Shown here: positions 36,245-44,242 of the stretch, one piece after another
Numbering within the stretch: position 1 is the first letter of the stretch
Layout: every line of letters starts with the position of its first letter
Assembly (NCBI RefSeq): GCF_020911865.1
Contig: NZ_CP087131.1
Coordinates: forward strand, 992,001 to 1,056,000
Direction: 5' to 3'
Length of the DNA stretch: 64,000 bases
Source: Chryseobacterium sp. C-71
Lineage (GTDB): Bacteria; Bacteroidota; Bacteroidia; Flavobacteriales; Weeksellaceae
Program-made: the position numbers and the translations under genes
The notes under the pieces: model-generated
What the model saw: only the letters and a program-made list of their open reading frames with translations
Database searches by the model: none
What the model was told of the DNA's origin: nothing

Positions 36245-36865
36245 ATGATTTCAGGAAAGAAAATATACTATGTTCCGGGCTTAATAAGTGCATTATTAAT
36301 TCCTGTTTTGTTTTGGCATTTTGGGAATCGAAAACTAAGTGAACCAATTCCAAATGTTATGGATATGGGACTTCCTGCTAAATACAATTATTCTTTTGAA
36401 CCTCTTAGAAACTGGAATTATCAAAAAATAATCGTTCAGCCAAATTCCGCAAAAAACAATTCTGCATTTTATGTTTCAAAACTTAAGGAACTTCAAAAAA
36501 GAAACGAGAAAGAAACAGGTATCGAATTTATTTTAGATAACAACAATACTTACGGTGATTTTGCTTCTTTACTTAATGATATGGCTATTGCTCAGCAGGA
36601 AACTTACGGTTTAGATTTAAACAAAACAGGGCATCTTTTCGCAACCGTTAATTATCAAGACCCTGATATAAAAGAGATGGATTACGTTTCAATTTGTGGT
36701 GGAGTTATAAATACGTATGTGGAAGAAAATGATTATTATAAAGGTTATACAAAATTCAAATTTCAACTTAGCCAACTTCCAAAAGAAGCCTTCTACCTAA
36801 TCTTCAGCTTCCTAATCTTCCTAAACATCTCCATGTTCAGCATCAAAGAAAGGTTTTTAAACTAA
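36245..36865 (+). CDS. Membrane-anchored protein of unknown function
   Basis: The 206-residue protein has one transmembrane helix near the N-terminus (about 9-26) and one near the C-terminus (about 182-198), with a ~150-residue non-cytoplasmic domain between them. No family is recognised. It follows the ABC unit after a terminator, so any link with the exporter is only positional. Confidence 0.65.
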   Translation: MISGKKIYYVPGLISALLIPVLFWHFGNRKLSEPIPNVMDMGLPAKYNYSFEPLRNWNYQKIIVQPNSAKNNSAFYVSKLKELQKRNEKETGIEFILDNNNTYGDFASLLNDMAIAQQETYGLDLNKTGHLFATVNYQDPDIKEMDYVSICGGVINTYVEENDYYKGYTKFKFQLSQLPKEAFYLIFSFLIFLNISMFSIKERFLN

Positions 36866-36889
36866 AAAAGTTGCCTTTCGACAACTTTT
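36866..36889 (+). terminator. Terminator between the membrane protein gene and msrA
   Basis: Arms aaaagttg and caactttt flank an 8-base loop. It is symmetrical and can serve the convergent msrA gene. Confidence 0.75.
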
Positions 36890-36894
36890 CAATT

Positions 36895-37545
36895 TTATTT
36901 TTTCGCTTTTGGCGGATTTGCTTTTCTGGCTTCTTCAAAAAGTCCTGGTTCAATGTGACAATATCCACCGGGGTTTGCATTCAGATAATCCTGATGATAA
37001 TCTTCTGCTCGGTAGAAATTCTTTAAAGTTTCAACTTCTACAACGACCGGCTTAGAATAATTTTTAGCTAATTTTTCAACTTCAGCTTTTACGATTGCTT
37101 CGGTGTTTTTATCAGTAAAGTAAATTCCGCTACGGTAATTATCTCCCACATCATTTCCCTGTCTGTTCAGAGTTGTCGGATCAATAGATTTAAAATAAAG
37201 TTCAATCAGCAGTTTCAAATCTACCTCATCAGCATCGTATTTCACTTTCACCGCTTCCGTGAAACCTGTCGTATGACTCACCACTTCTTCGTAAGTTGGG
37301 TTTTTAGTTTTTCCATTGGCATATCCCACTTCAGTTCCCACTACACCTCTCACTTGCTGAAATAAATGTTCGGTTCCCCAAAAACATCCGCCTGCAAAAT
37401 AAATTTCTTTTACATTTCCTGCTTCCATAATTTTTTGATTTTCTTCTTTAGTTTCTGTTGGTTTTACTTTTTTAGAATCTCCGCAGCTGGCTGCAAAAAC
37501 GGCAATTCCGAGAAACATCCCGAGTAATATGAATATGTTTTTCAT
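36895..37545 (-). CDS. msrA: Peptide-methionine (S)-S-oxide reductase, lipoprotein form
   Basis: The enzyme reduces methionine-S-sulfoxide in damaged proteins. I chose the ATG at 37545 (216 residues) because a lipoprotein signal begins there (MKNIFILLGMFLG..., lipobox AASC); a longer in-frame start at 37611 would bury it. The catalytic Cys lies in AGGCFWGTEH, followed by GVVGTEVGYANG. The C-terminal DYHQDYLNANPGGYC carries a likely resolving Cys. It probably repairs envelope proteins. Confidence 0.92.
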   Translation of the reverse strand: MKNIFILLGMFLGIAVFAASCGDSKKVKPTETKEENQKIMEAGNVKEIYFAGGCFWGTEHLFQQVRGVVGTEVGYANGKTKNPTYEEVVSHTTGFTEAVKVKYDADEVDLKLLIELYFKSIDPTTLNRQGNDVGDNYRSGIYFTDKNTEAIVKAEVEKLAKNYSKPVVVEVETLKNFYRAEDYHQDYLNANPGGYCHIEPGLFEEARKANPPKAKK

Positions 37546-37741
37546 TTTTTGTTTGTTAATCATTTTTTTGACATAATTTGTTAAAGCACTTTTGTTAGAT
37601 GCAAATTTCACGCTAAAATTAAATTGTATTCAAGTTTAATTTTCAACGATCAATTTCTTTTATAATATATACGAAAAAACGAATCTGAGCGGTTTTAATT
37701 TAGAGTTTAAATGAAAATTTTTGATCATATTTTTCCAGAGT

Positions 37742-37800
37742 TTGTCATTCCGGAGGAATCTAAACGTTTGACTCTCGGTAAGATTCTTCCGGAATGACAA
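37742..37800. repeat. Palindromic intergenic repeat
   Basis: Two 20-base arms (starting ttgtcattccggaggaatct and its near-perfect complement at 37781-37800, one mismatch) are separated by 19 bases. It lies in the 399-bp gap between msrA and alaS, which otherwise holds no gene that I can support. Confidence 0.85.
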
Positions 37801-37897
37801 AAACGTCTTTGAAATCATCATCTTAATCTTAGTAAAAAAACAATTCAGAAAATCTATAAATTCCGAACAACAGTATCTTACAATCACTTAAAAATAT

Positions 37898-37905
37898 TAA
37901 ATTTG
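37898..37905 (+). promoter_or_regulatory. -7 promoter element TAAATTTG for alaS
   Basis: This exact TAnnTTTG match lies 39 bases before the alaS ATG. Confidence 0.45.
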
Positions 37906-37944
37906 CATCCTTATCAATTTTTTTGATATCAAAAGCTATAAAAA

Positions 37945-40548
37945 ATGACTTCACAGGAAATAAGACAACAGTTTTTAGACTATTTTAAAAGTAAAAACCA
38001 CCTCATCGTCCCTTCAGCGCCTATCGTGTTGAAAGATGATCCTACGCTGATGTTTTCCAATTCTGGAATGACGCAGTTCAAAGATTATTTTTTAGGATAC
38101 AAAGAGCCTAAAGCCTCAAGAATTGCCGATACTCAAAAATGTTTAAGAGTTTCCGGGAAGCATAATGATTTGGATGATGTGGGTCGTGATACCTATCATC
38201 ATACGATGTTTGAGATGTTGGGGAACTGGTCTTTTGGCGATTATTTCAAAAAAGAAGCCATCTCGTGGGCTTGGGAATTGTTGACGGAAGTTTACGGAAT
38301 TCCTAAAGAAAATTTGTACGTCACTATTTTTGAAGGTGATGAAAAAGAAAATTTAGATAGAGATACTGAAGCGTATGATTTGTGGAAACAGTTCATTTCT
38401 GAAGACCGAATCATCAACGGAAATAAGAAAGATAATTTCTGGGAAATGGGTGCAAGCGGACCTTGCGGACCTTGTTCGGAGATTCACGTTGATTTGAGAA
38501 GTGCAGAGGAGAAAGCTAAAATTTCCGGATTGGAATTGGTTAACAATGATCATCCGCAAGTTGTGGAAATCTGGAATCTAGTATTCATGCAGTTCAACAG
38601 AAAAGCTGACGGCTCTCTTGAAAATCTTCCTGCAAGACACATTGATACAGGAATGGGATTTGAGCGTCTATGTATGGCTTTACAGCAAAAAGAATCCAAT
38701 TATGATACTGATGTTTTCACACCTTTGATTGCTAAAGTGGAAGAACTTTCAGGAAAAAAATATACAGGAATTTTAACGGACGAAAAAGATATTGCGATCC
38801 GTGTTGTGGTAGATCACATCAGAGCTGTTTCGTTTGCGATTGCAGACGGACAGTTGCCTTCAAACGGAGGAGCTGGTTATGTGATCAGAAGAATTTTAAG
38901 AAGAGGAATTTCTTACGCTTATAGATTTTTAGACAGAAAAGAACCTTTCCTCTTTGAATTGGTGGCTGTACTTCAAAACCAAATGGGAGAATTCTTCCCG
39001 GAACTGGATAAGCAAGGAAAATTGGTCACTGAGGTGATTAAGAGTGAAGAAGAATCTTTCTTAAAAACGATTGAAACTGGTTTGATAAGAGTTGAAAAAT
39101 TAATTCAGCAGACTATTTCTGATGGTAAAAAAGTATTGCCAACGCAGGAAGTTTTTGAATTATACGACACGTACGGTTTCCCTGATGATCTAACGAGAAT
39201 TATTGCAGAAGAAAAAGGTTTGACAATTGACATACCTGGATTTAAAGCTAAAAGAAAAGAACAACAAGAACGTTCTAAAAAAGACTCAGCTTCAAAGGTT
39301 TACGACTGGGTTGTTTTGGAAGAAAAACCAGAAACTTTCGTAGGTTACGATCAAATCGAAACGGAAACTTACATTACAAGATACAGAAAAGTAGAAAATA
39401 AAGATGGCGAATTTTATCAGATCGTGCTGAGCAACTCCCCTTTCTATCCTGAAGGTGGTGGACAAATCGGTGATAAAGGCGTTTTGGAAAATGCAGTTGA
39501 AAGCTTTGAAGTTTTAGAAACCAAAAAAGAAAATGGACTGATCATTTCTTTAATCAACGGACTTCCGAAAGATGCTGGAGCTGTTTTCTATGCTAAAGTA
39601 AATGCAAGCGAAAGAAAAAACTCCCAGGCAAACCACTCAGTAACCCACTTGTTGCACGAAGCTTTGAGAGAAGTTCTGGGAACTCACGTTGAACAGAAAG
39701 GTTCATTTGTTGGTCCAGATTATCTGCGTTTTGACTTCTCGCATTTCAGTAAAATGACTGAAGAAGAATTGGCTTTGATTGAAGAAAAAGTCAATGCAAA
39801 AATTAAAGAAAATATCGCTCTTCAGGAGTTTAGAAATATTCCGATTCAGGAGGCGATTGACAAAGGTGCGATGGCATTATTTGGTGAAAAATATGGTGAC
39901 AGCGTGAGAATGATCCAATTCGGAAGTTCAAAAGAATTGTGCGGTGGAACTCACGTACAACATACCAGCGAAATCGGTCATTTTAAAATCAATTCTGAAA
40001 GTTCTGCTGCTGCAGGAATCAGAAGAATTGAAGCGATTTCCGGAGACAAATCTGAAGAGTATTTCAAGAGTTTAGAAAAACAGGTTGTTGAACTTTCTCA
40101 ATTGTTGAAATCTAAAGACATTGTAAAATCAATTGAGAAATTAATCGAAGAAAATTCAGCCTTAAAATCTGAAGTTGAATCTCTGAAAAAAGAAAAAGCA
40201 AAAGGCGAAATCGGCGACTGGAAAACGGCTTACGAACACAAAGGCGACAAACAGCTTTTGGTAAAGAAAACATCGTTGGATGCAGGTTCGGTAAAAGATA
40301 TTGTATTCCAACTGAAGAAAGAAATCCCTACTTCTGTGACGATTGTTTTATCAGATTACGACGGAAAACCAATGATTACCGTTGGAATTTCCGATGATCT
40401 GGCAACAAGTTATCAGGCTGGAACAATTGTGAAAGATTTAGCAAAAGAAATCCAAGGCGGTGGCGGCGGAAATCCTGGCTTCGCAACAGCAGGAGGTAAA
40501 AATCTTGATGGTTTAGAAAATGCTTATCAGAAGGCTTTGAATCTTTAA
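37945..40548 (+). CDS. alaS: Alanine--tRNA ligase
   Basis: The enzyme charges tRNA-Ala and edits mischarged Ser/Gly. It has 867 residues, standard length. The class II catalytic core is N-terminal (FSNSGMTQFKDYFLG at about 33-47; RHIDTGMGFERL near 233). The editing domain has the zinc HxxxH in NHSVTHLLHEAL and the distal CGGTHV motif. The C-terminal C-Ala domain (ending GGGGNPGFATAGG...) follows a coiled coil at about 720-750. Confidence 0.97.
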   Translation: MTSQEIRQQFLDYFKSKNHLIVPSAPIVLKDDPTLMFSNSGMTQFKDYFLGYKEPKASRIADTQKCLRVSGKHNDLDDVGRDTYHHTMFEMLGNWSFGDYFKKEAISWAWELLTEVYGIPKENLYVTIFEGDEKENLDRDTEAYDLWKQFISEDRIINGNKKDNFWEMGASGPCGPCSEIHVDLRSAEEKAKISGLELVNNDHPQVVEIWNLVFMQFNRKADGSLENLPARHIDTGMGFERLCMALQQKESNYDTDVFTPLIAKVEELSGKKYTGILTDEKDIAIRVVVDHIRAVSFAIADGQLPSNGGAGYVIRRILRRGISYAYRFLDRKEPFLFELVAVLQNQMGEFFPELDKQGKLVTEVIKSEEESFLKTIETGLIRVEKLIQQTISDGKKVLPTQEVFELYDTYGFPDDLTRIIAEEKGLTIDIPGFKAKRKEQQERSKKDSASKVYDWVVLEEKPETFVGYDQIETETYITRYRKVENKDGEFYQIVLSNSPFYPEGGGQIGDKGVLENAVESFEVLETKKENGLIISLINGLPKDAGAVFYAKVNASERKNSQANHSVTHLLHEALREVLGTHVEQKGSFVGPDYLRFDFSHFSKMTEEELALIEEKVNAKIKENIALQEFRNIPIQEAIDKGAMALFGEKYGDSVRMIQFGSSKELCGGTHVQHTSEIGHFKINSESSAAAGIRRIEAISGDKSEEYFKSLEKQVVELSQLLKSKDIVKSIEKLIEENSALKSEVESLKKEKAKGEIGDWKTAYEHKGDKQLLVKKTSLDAGSVKDIVFQLKKEIPTSVTIVLSDYDGKPMITVGISDDLATSYQAGTIVKDLAKEIQGGGGGNPGFATAGGKNLDGLENAYQKALNL

Positions 40549-40618
40549 TTTAATTTCTAATAAATATTCCACTTTGCGGTTTCTATAAGGATTTAATGAT
40601 CCGAATTTATTGTAAACA

Positions 40619-40651
40619 ACAATCCCTTTCAGTTTTGAAAGGGATTGTTTG
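40619..40651 (+). terminator. Terminator of alaS
   Basis: Perfect 12-bp arms caatccctttc / gaaagggattg, extended by a/t, flank a 6-base loop and precede a T-rich tail. Confidence 0.8.
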
Positions 40652-40674
40652 TATTTAAAGACACTTAATCTTTC

Positions 40675-40803
40675 CGTCACTTCGAGTTATCGAGAAGTTT
40701 GTGATTTAAAGACAGATCATGTCCTTCGGTTCACTGGTTCTCGATACATTTTTCTCCGCTACGCTGCGAAAAACACTCGAACTGACGAAGCACTCGACTG
40801 ACG
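40675..40803. repeat. Mosaic intergenic repeat, unit R1
   Basis: This is the first of about seven related units. Shared blocks in order: cgtcacttcgag, tatcgagaagtttgtga, agacagat, cttcggttcac, ttctcgatacat, a variable middle (here tttttctccgctacgctg), then aacactcgaactgacg. It contains an uninterrupted copy of the IS110 target (cacTCgaact at 40774-40783). Confidence 0.85.
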
Positions 40804-40830
40804 TAGCGTATCTTGTACCGTACAAAGGAA

Positions 40831-40946
40831 ACGTCACTTCGAGTAGGTTTTTTTCAAAAACCTACTCGAGAAATTTTTGTTTTAAAGACTGATTTTGTGC
40901 TTCGGTTCACGGGTTCTTGATACATCCCGATTTCATCGGGACACTC
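40831..40946. repeat. Mosaic intergenic repeat, unit R2, left part, interrupted by the IS
   Basis: This unit starts acgtcacttcgagtagg, has the alternative middle catcccgatttcatcgggac and ends acacTC, where the IS begins. Its right part (TCgaactgacg) resumes at 42138 after the IS. Confidence 0.85.
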
Positions 40947-40992
40947 CTTTAGATTTGTAAAAAGAAAATTGATACTTTTATTAAGAAGAGAC

Positions 40993-41116
40993 AAGTGTTT
41001 AAGTAAACTAATAATCACTCCGAGCAAAACTCATAGTTCGATTAAGACTTAAACACTTTCTTATCAAAAAACTCAGATAGAAATTCGGGATTGGAGCCCA
41101 TTATTAAGGAGTTGAG
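40993..41116 (+). ncRNA. Predicted IS110 bridge RNA, copy 1 (core of two loops)
   Basis: Hairpin 1: stem aagtgtttaagt (40993-41004) pairs perfectly with acttaaacactt (41047-41058). In its internal loop cactc (41016-41020) equals the left target plus core on the top strand, and agttcga (41035-41041) is the complement of TCgaact, core plus right target. Hairpin 2: ctca (41072-41075) pairs with tgag (41113-41116), with inner ggg/ccc. Here atagaaat (41077-41084) equals the element's right end plus core T, and aagga (41106-41110) is the complement of TCctt, core plus the element's left end. The order target loop then donor loop matches IS621. Transcription and folding are inferred. Confidence 0.75.
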
Positions 41117-41156
41117 ATGATGATAAGTTTCTCTTTCAATTAATCAAAACAAATTT

Positions 41157-42134
41157 ATGGAAAAAGTTTTTATTGGAATTGACATTAGTAAACTAACTCT
41201 GGATGTTTTCGTTAAGGGAGGTTCTAAAACACAGCATTATCAAATTGAGAATAATTCGAAAGCTATCAAAAAGTTTTTCAAAAGTTTCTCCAATACTGCA
41301 GATACCGTTGTAGGAATGGAAAATACAGGAAGGTATAATTTTGAACTTTACGAAGTTCTAAGTAATATGGACCTTTTAGTTTTTGTTATAAATCCACTTC
41401 ATTTAAAGAAAAGCATCGGTTTTTTAAGGGGTAAGAATGATAAACTCGACAGTCAGAGAATTTGTATTTTTTTGGAGAAAAACCACATGGATTTAGAGCC
41501 TTGGATTGCTAAATCTTCAGAGATTCAAAAGATAAGTTTACTCAATGCAGAACGTAGACACAGAGTAAAAATAAAAGCAGGTTTATTAAGACAGATGAAA
41601 GATTTAAGCTTTCTTAAAAATCATACAGATAAGGAAATTATAAAACTTAATAAACAATTGATTTTACTTTTAGACAAGCAGATTAAAACAGTTGAGAAAA
41701 AGATGGTAGAGATTATTGAATCGAATGTAGAATTGAAGGATCAATATAAAAGAATACAGACTGTCCCAGGTGTTGGAAAAGTATTGGCTACTATGCTAAT
41801 TGTTAAAACTAATGGATTTACAGAGATTCAATCGGCAAGAAAGATGGCTTGTTATTCAGGGGTAGTTCCGTTTGATCATCGCTCAGGTTCATCAATCTAT
41901 TACAAACCTCGAGTCTCTACGATGGCTGATAAGGAATTAAAAAAGATTTTACATTTAGCTGCGTTGAGCTCCATAAGATTGAAAAATGATCTCGCTTCAT
42001 ATTTTCAAAGAAAGGTTTTAGAGGGAAAGAATAAAATGTCTGTCTTAAATGCAATTAGAAATAAAATCATACACAGAGTTTATGCTTTGATAAAAAATAA
42101 TTCTGTGTATAAAAATAATTTGCTTATGTCATAG
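41157..42134 (+). CDS. IS110 family transposase (DEDD recombinase), copy 1
   Basis: The 325-residue protein has an N-terminal RuvC-like DEDD domain: Asp9 in GIDISKLTLDVF, Glu55 in GMENTGRY, Asp95/Asp98 in KNDKLDSQ. The C-terminal Transposase_20 domain has an HhH motif PGVGKVLATML (204-214) and the Ser-rich catalytic segment HRSGSS (241-246). It acts with the bridge RNA to recombine at the TC core. It is identical in protein sequence to the second copy. Confidence 0.93.
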   Translation: MEKVFIGIDISKLTLDVFVKGGSKTQHYQIENNSKAIKKFFKSFSNTADTVVGMENTGRYNFELYEVLSNMDLLVFVINPLHLKKSIGFLRGKNDKLDSQRICIFLEKNHMDLEPWIAKSSEIQKISLLNAERRHRVKIKAGLLRQMKDLSFLKNHTDKEIIKLNKQLILLLDKQIKTVEKKMVEIIESNVELKDQYKRIQTVPGVGKVLATMLIVKTNGFTEIQSARKMACYSGVVPFDHRSGSSIYYKPRVSTMADKELKKILHLAALSSIRLKNDLASYFQRKVLEGKNKMSVLNAIRNKIIHRVYALIKNNSVYKNNLLMS

Positions 42135-42137
42135 AAA

Positions 42138-42270
42138 TCGAACTGACGGGGGTTCGAACTGACGAAGCTACTTTGTATCGCATAAACAGATCGTCACTTC
42201 GAGTAGATTTTTGACAAAAATCGTATCGAGAAGTTTGTGATTCATAGGCAAACTCTGATTCAAAGACTCT
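42138..42270. repeat. Repeat remainder R2 and degenerate unit R3
   Basis: TCgaactgacg and a second gaactgacgaagc follow the IS. A further unit starts tcgtcacttcgagtagattt at about 42189, includes tatcgagaagtttgtga and then decays. Confidence 0.7.
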
Positions 42271-42319
42271 CGTAATAAATTATTGATGTCCTAATTAAGT
42301 AAATTACTTAGAACAATTA

Positions 42320-42700
42320 TTATTTTATTTTATCGTTATCACTTTCAATTAATCCCATTTTATGCTTTGCTCCCCATTGATGCAGTTCTGTGCAAACAGG
42401 CATCAGTTCCTTTCCAATATTCGTTAATTCATACTCAACTCTTGGCGGAACTTCCGCATACACTGTTCTTGTCACCAAACCATCCTTTTCCAATTCTCTT
42501 AACTGGAGCGTGAGCATTCTTTCGGTAATATTGGAAATTATTTTTTTTAATTCTCCGAAACGCTTTTTCTCTTTTTCCAATTGTAATAAAATAGGAAGTT
42601 TCCACCTGCCTCCAACCAAGTGAACGGCGTATGTTACGTTGCAATCGGCAATAAAAATTTTATTCTGATTGTTTGTCGAGGTTTCTTTAGTTTTTGCCAT
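42320..42700 (-). CDS. HxlR family transcriptional regulator
   Basis: The 126-residue protein carries a winged helix-turn-helix of the HxlR/MarR-like type: VGGRWKLPILLQL, FGELKKII, then TERMLTLQLRELEKDGLV and PPRVEYELTNIGKEL. A Cys (ADCNVTYAV) near the N-terminus matches the redox- or aldehyde-sensing Cys of some HxlR proteins. It is divergent from the oxidoreductase gene at 42793, which it probably regulates through the palindrome between them. Confidence 0.92.
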   Translation of the reverse strand: MAKTKETSTNNQNKIFIADCNVTYAVHLVGGRWKLPILLQLEKEKKRFGELKKIISNITERMLTLQLRELEKDGLVTRTVYAEVPPRVEYELTNIGKELMPVCTELHQWGAKHKMGLIESDNDKIK

Positions 42701-42721
42701 TACTTACATTTTTGTATGTAC

Positions 42722-42735
42722 CATACAATTGTATG
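42722..42735. promoter_or_regulatory. Palindromic operator, likely for the HxlR regulator
   Basis: catacaattgtatg is a perfect 14-bp palindrome. It is preceded at 42713-42726 by an overlapping inverted repeat (tgtatg tac catac). Both lie between the divergent HxlR and oxidoreductase genes. Confidence 0.65.
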
Positions 42736-42792
42736 TCTATTATACAAAGCTAATTGTTTGCTTGTAAATTTGCAATTCAAATAAAAGTAAAA

Positions 42793-43881
42793 ATGAAAAC
42801 AAATCGTATCAGAGTCGGAATTATTGGTGTAAATCCCGATAGCCATTGGGCATCAAAATCACATATACCTGCCTTAAAGTTTTTAGAAGATGATTTTGAA
42901 ATTCTTGGTGTTGCAAATACGACCTACGAAAGTGCAAAAAGAGCTTCCGAAGCATTCCAAATTCCTTATGCATTTCAGAATGCAGAAGCACTGATCAACT
43001 CTCCAGAAATAGATTTAGTAATCGTTACGGTGAAAGTACCTTATCATTTTGAGTTGGTAAAAGCTGCTTTGGATTCAGGCAAACACGTTTATTGTGAACA
43101 TCCACTTGGAAATGGCTTAAAGGAAACCCAACTTTTAGCGGAGATAGCTTCAAAGAAAAATGTTGTGGCAGTTGTAGGAACTCAGATGGTGGTAGCACCC
43201 GAAATTTTGTATTTGAAGCAAATCATTAAGGATGGTTTTGTAGGAAAAGTTCTATCTACAACATTGATTGGTTCCGGCGGAAATTGGGGAAACGAGACCG
43301 TTGCAGATTTATCTTATTTGTCGGATAAAAATAATGGTGCAACCATGCTAACGATACCATTGGCACATACATTAGCTGGTGTTACCCGTGTCTTGGGAAG
43401 TTTTTCGGAGCTCCGTTCCAAAATGACAAGCAATTTTGATACAGTGAAAGTATTGGAAACAGGTGAAGTAAAACCGAAAACAGCAGAAGACCAAATTATG
43501 ATAATCGGTACATTAGATAATGGTGCAGCTATTTCTGTACATTATCGTGGTGGCATTTCAAGAGGTACTAATCTATTATGGGAAATTAACGGAACAGAGG
43601 GTGATATACAGGTAAGAGGCGATTTGGGACACGGACAATTGGTGCCTCTCTCTATCTTTGGAGCGAAAGGAACCGAGAAAGAACTCCAGCTAATAAAAGT
43701 ACCTGCGGATGTTATGAATAATTTCCCCGAAGATCCAATGGTAGGAAGTGTTGCCCGAATCTATAAGTTGCTCGCAGATGACATTAGAAACAATACTCGG
43801 AAAGCACCTTCCTTTTATGATGCGGTACAACTTTTTGAATTGCTGAATACTATAGAACTTTCTGCGAATAAGCTCGACTGA
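42793..43881 (+). CDS. Gfo/Idh/MocA family oxidoreductase
   Basis: From the ATG at 42793 the protein has 362 residues; a TTG at 42754 is possible but lies in the regulatory gap. The N-terminal Rossmann fold has VGIIGVNPDSHWA, and the family motif is EHPLGNGLKE, where the usual Lys of EKP is His. The C-terminal domain holds GGNWGNETVADLSYL. This resembles fungal-type galactose/lactose operon (GAL80-like) oxidoreductases. The last residues NKLD and the TGA come from the adjoining repeat. It is probably controlled by the HxlR regulator. Confidence 0.88.
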   Translation: MKTNRIRVGIIGVNPDSHWASKSHIPALKFLEDDFEILGVANTTYESAKRASEAFQIPYAFQNAEALINSPEIDLVIVTVKVPYHFELVKAALDSGKHVYCEHPLGNGLKETQLLAEIASKKNVVAVVGTQMVVAPEILYLKQIIKDGFVGKVLSTTLIGSGGNWGNETVADLSYLSDKNNGATMLTIPLAHTLAGVTRVLGSFSELRSKMTSNFDTVKVLETGEVKPKTAEDQIMIIGTLDNGAAISVHYRGGISRGTNLLWEINGTEGDIQVRGDLGHGQLVPLSIFGAKGTEKELQLIKVPADVMNNFPEDPMVGSVARIYKLLADDIRNNTRKAPSFYDAVQLFELLNTIELSANKLD

Positions 43882-44032
43882 CGGAGCGTATCTGGTATCG
43901 TGTAAACGAAACGTCACTTCGAGTAGATTTTGAAAAAAATCGTATCGAGAAGTTTTTGTTTAAAGACAGATCTTGTCCTTCAGTTCACTAGTTCTCGATA
44001 CATTTTTCTCCGCTTCGCTACGAAAAACACTC
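43876..44032. repeat. Mosaic repeat unit R4, interrupted by IS copy 2
   Basis: It begins ctcgactgacggagcg inside the end of the oxidoreductase gene, continues acgtcacttcgagtagatt, and ends aacacTC at the IS. It resumes at 45224 with TCgaactgacgagcgactgacg. Confidence 0.85.
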
Positions 44033-44078
44033 CTTTAGATTTGTAAAAAGAAAATTGATACTTTTATTAAGAAGAGAC

Positions 44079-44202
44079 AAGTGTTTAAGTAAACTAATAA
44101 TCACTCCGAGCAAAACTCATAGTTCGATTAAGACTTAAACACTTTCTTATCAAAAAACTCAGATAGAAATTCGGGATTGGAGCCCATTATTAAGGAGTTG
44201 AG
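44079..44202 (+). ncRNA. Predicted IS110 bridge RNA, copy 2
   Basis: The sequence is identical to the candidate in copy 1, at an offset of 3086 bases, with the same target and donor loops. Confidence 0.75.
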
Positions 44203-44242
44203 ATGATGATAAGTTTCTCTTTCAATTAATCAAAACAAATTT

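Larger units (their letters stand above)
40947..42137 (+). mobile_element. IS110-family insertion sequence, copy 1 (1191 bp)
   Basis: The ends were fixed by comparing the two copies and the uninterrupted repeat: left acacTC|ctttagattt, right catagaaa|TCgaactgacg. A TC dinucleotide is present at both ends and there are no terminal inverted repeats, as in IS110 elements. It has a 210-bp non-coding left end, one transposase gene and only 3 bases after the stop. It differs from copy 2 by a single base seen (T at 42087, C at 45173). Confidence 0.9.

Noticed and set aside
37546..37611. N-terminal extension of msrA
   Set aside because: It would bury the lipoprotein signal that begins at the ATG at 37545.
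37660..37887. 75-codon open frame on the minus strand between msrA and alaS
   Set aside because: It crosses the palindromic repeat at 37742-37800 and has no domain or start signals.
42150..42175. tRNA-like gggggttcgaac
   Set aside because: It is part of the repeat sequence; no cloverleaf arms surround it.
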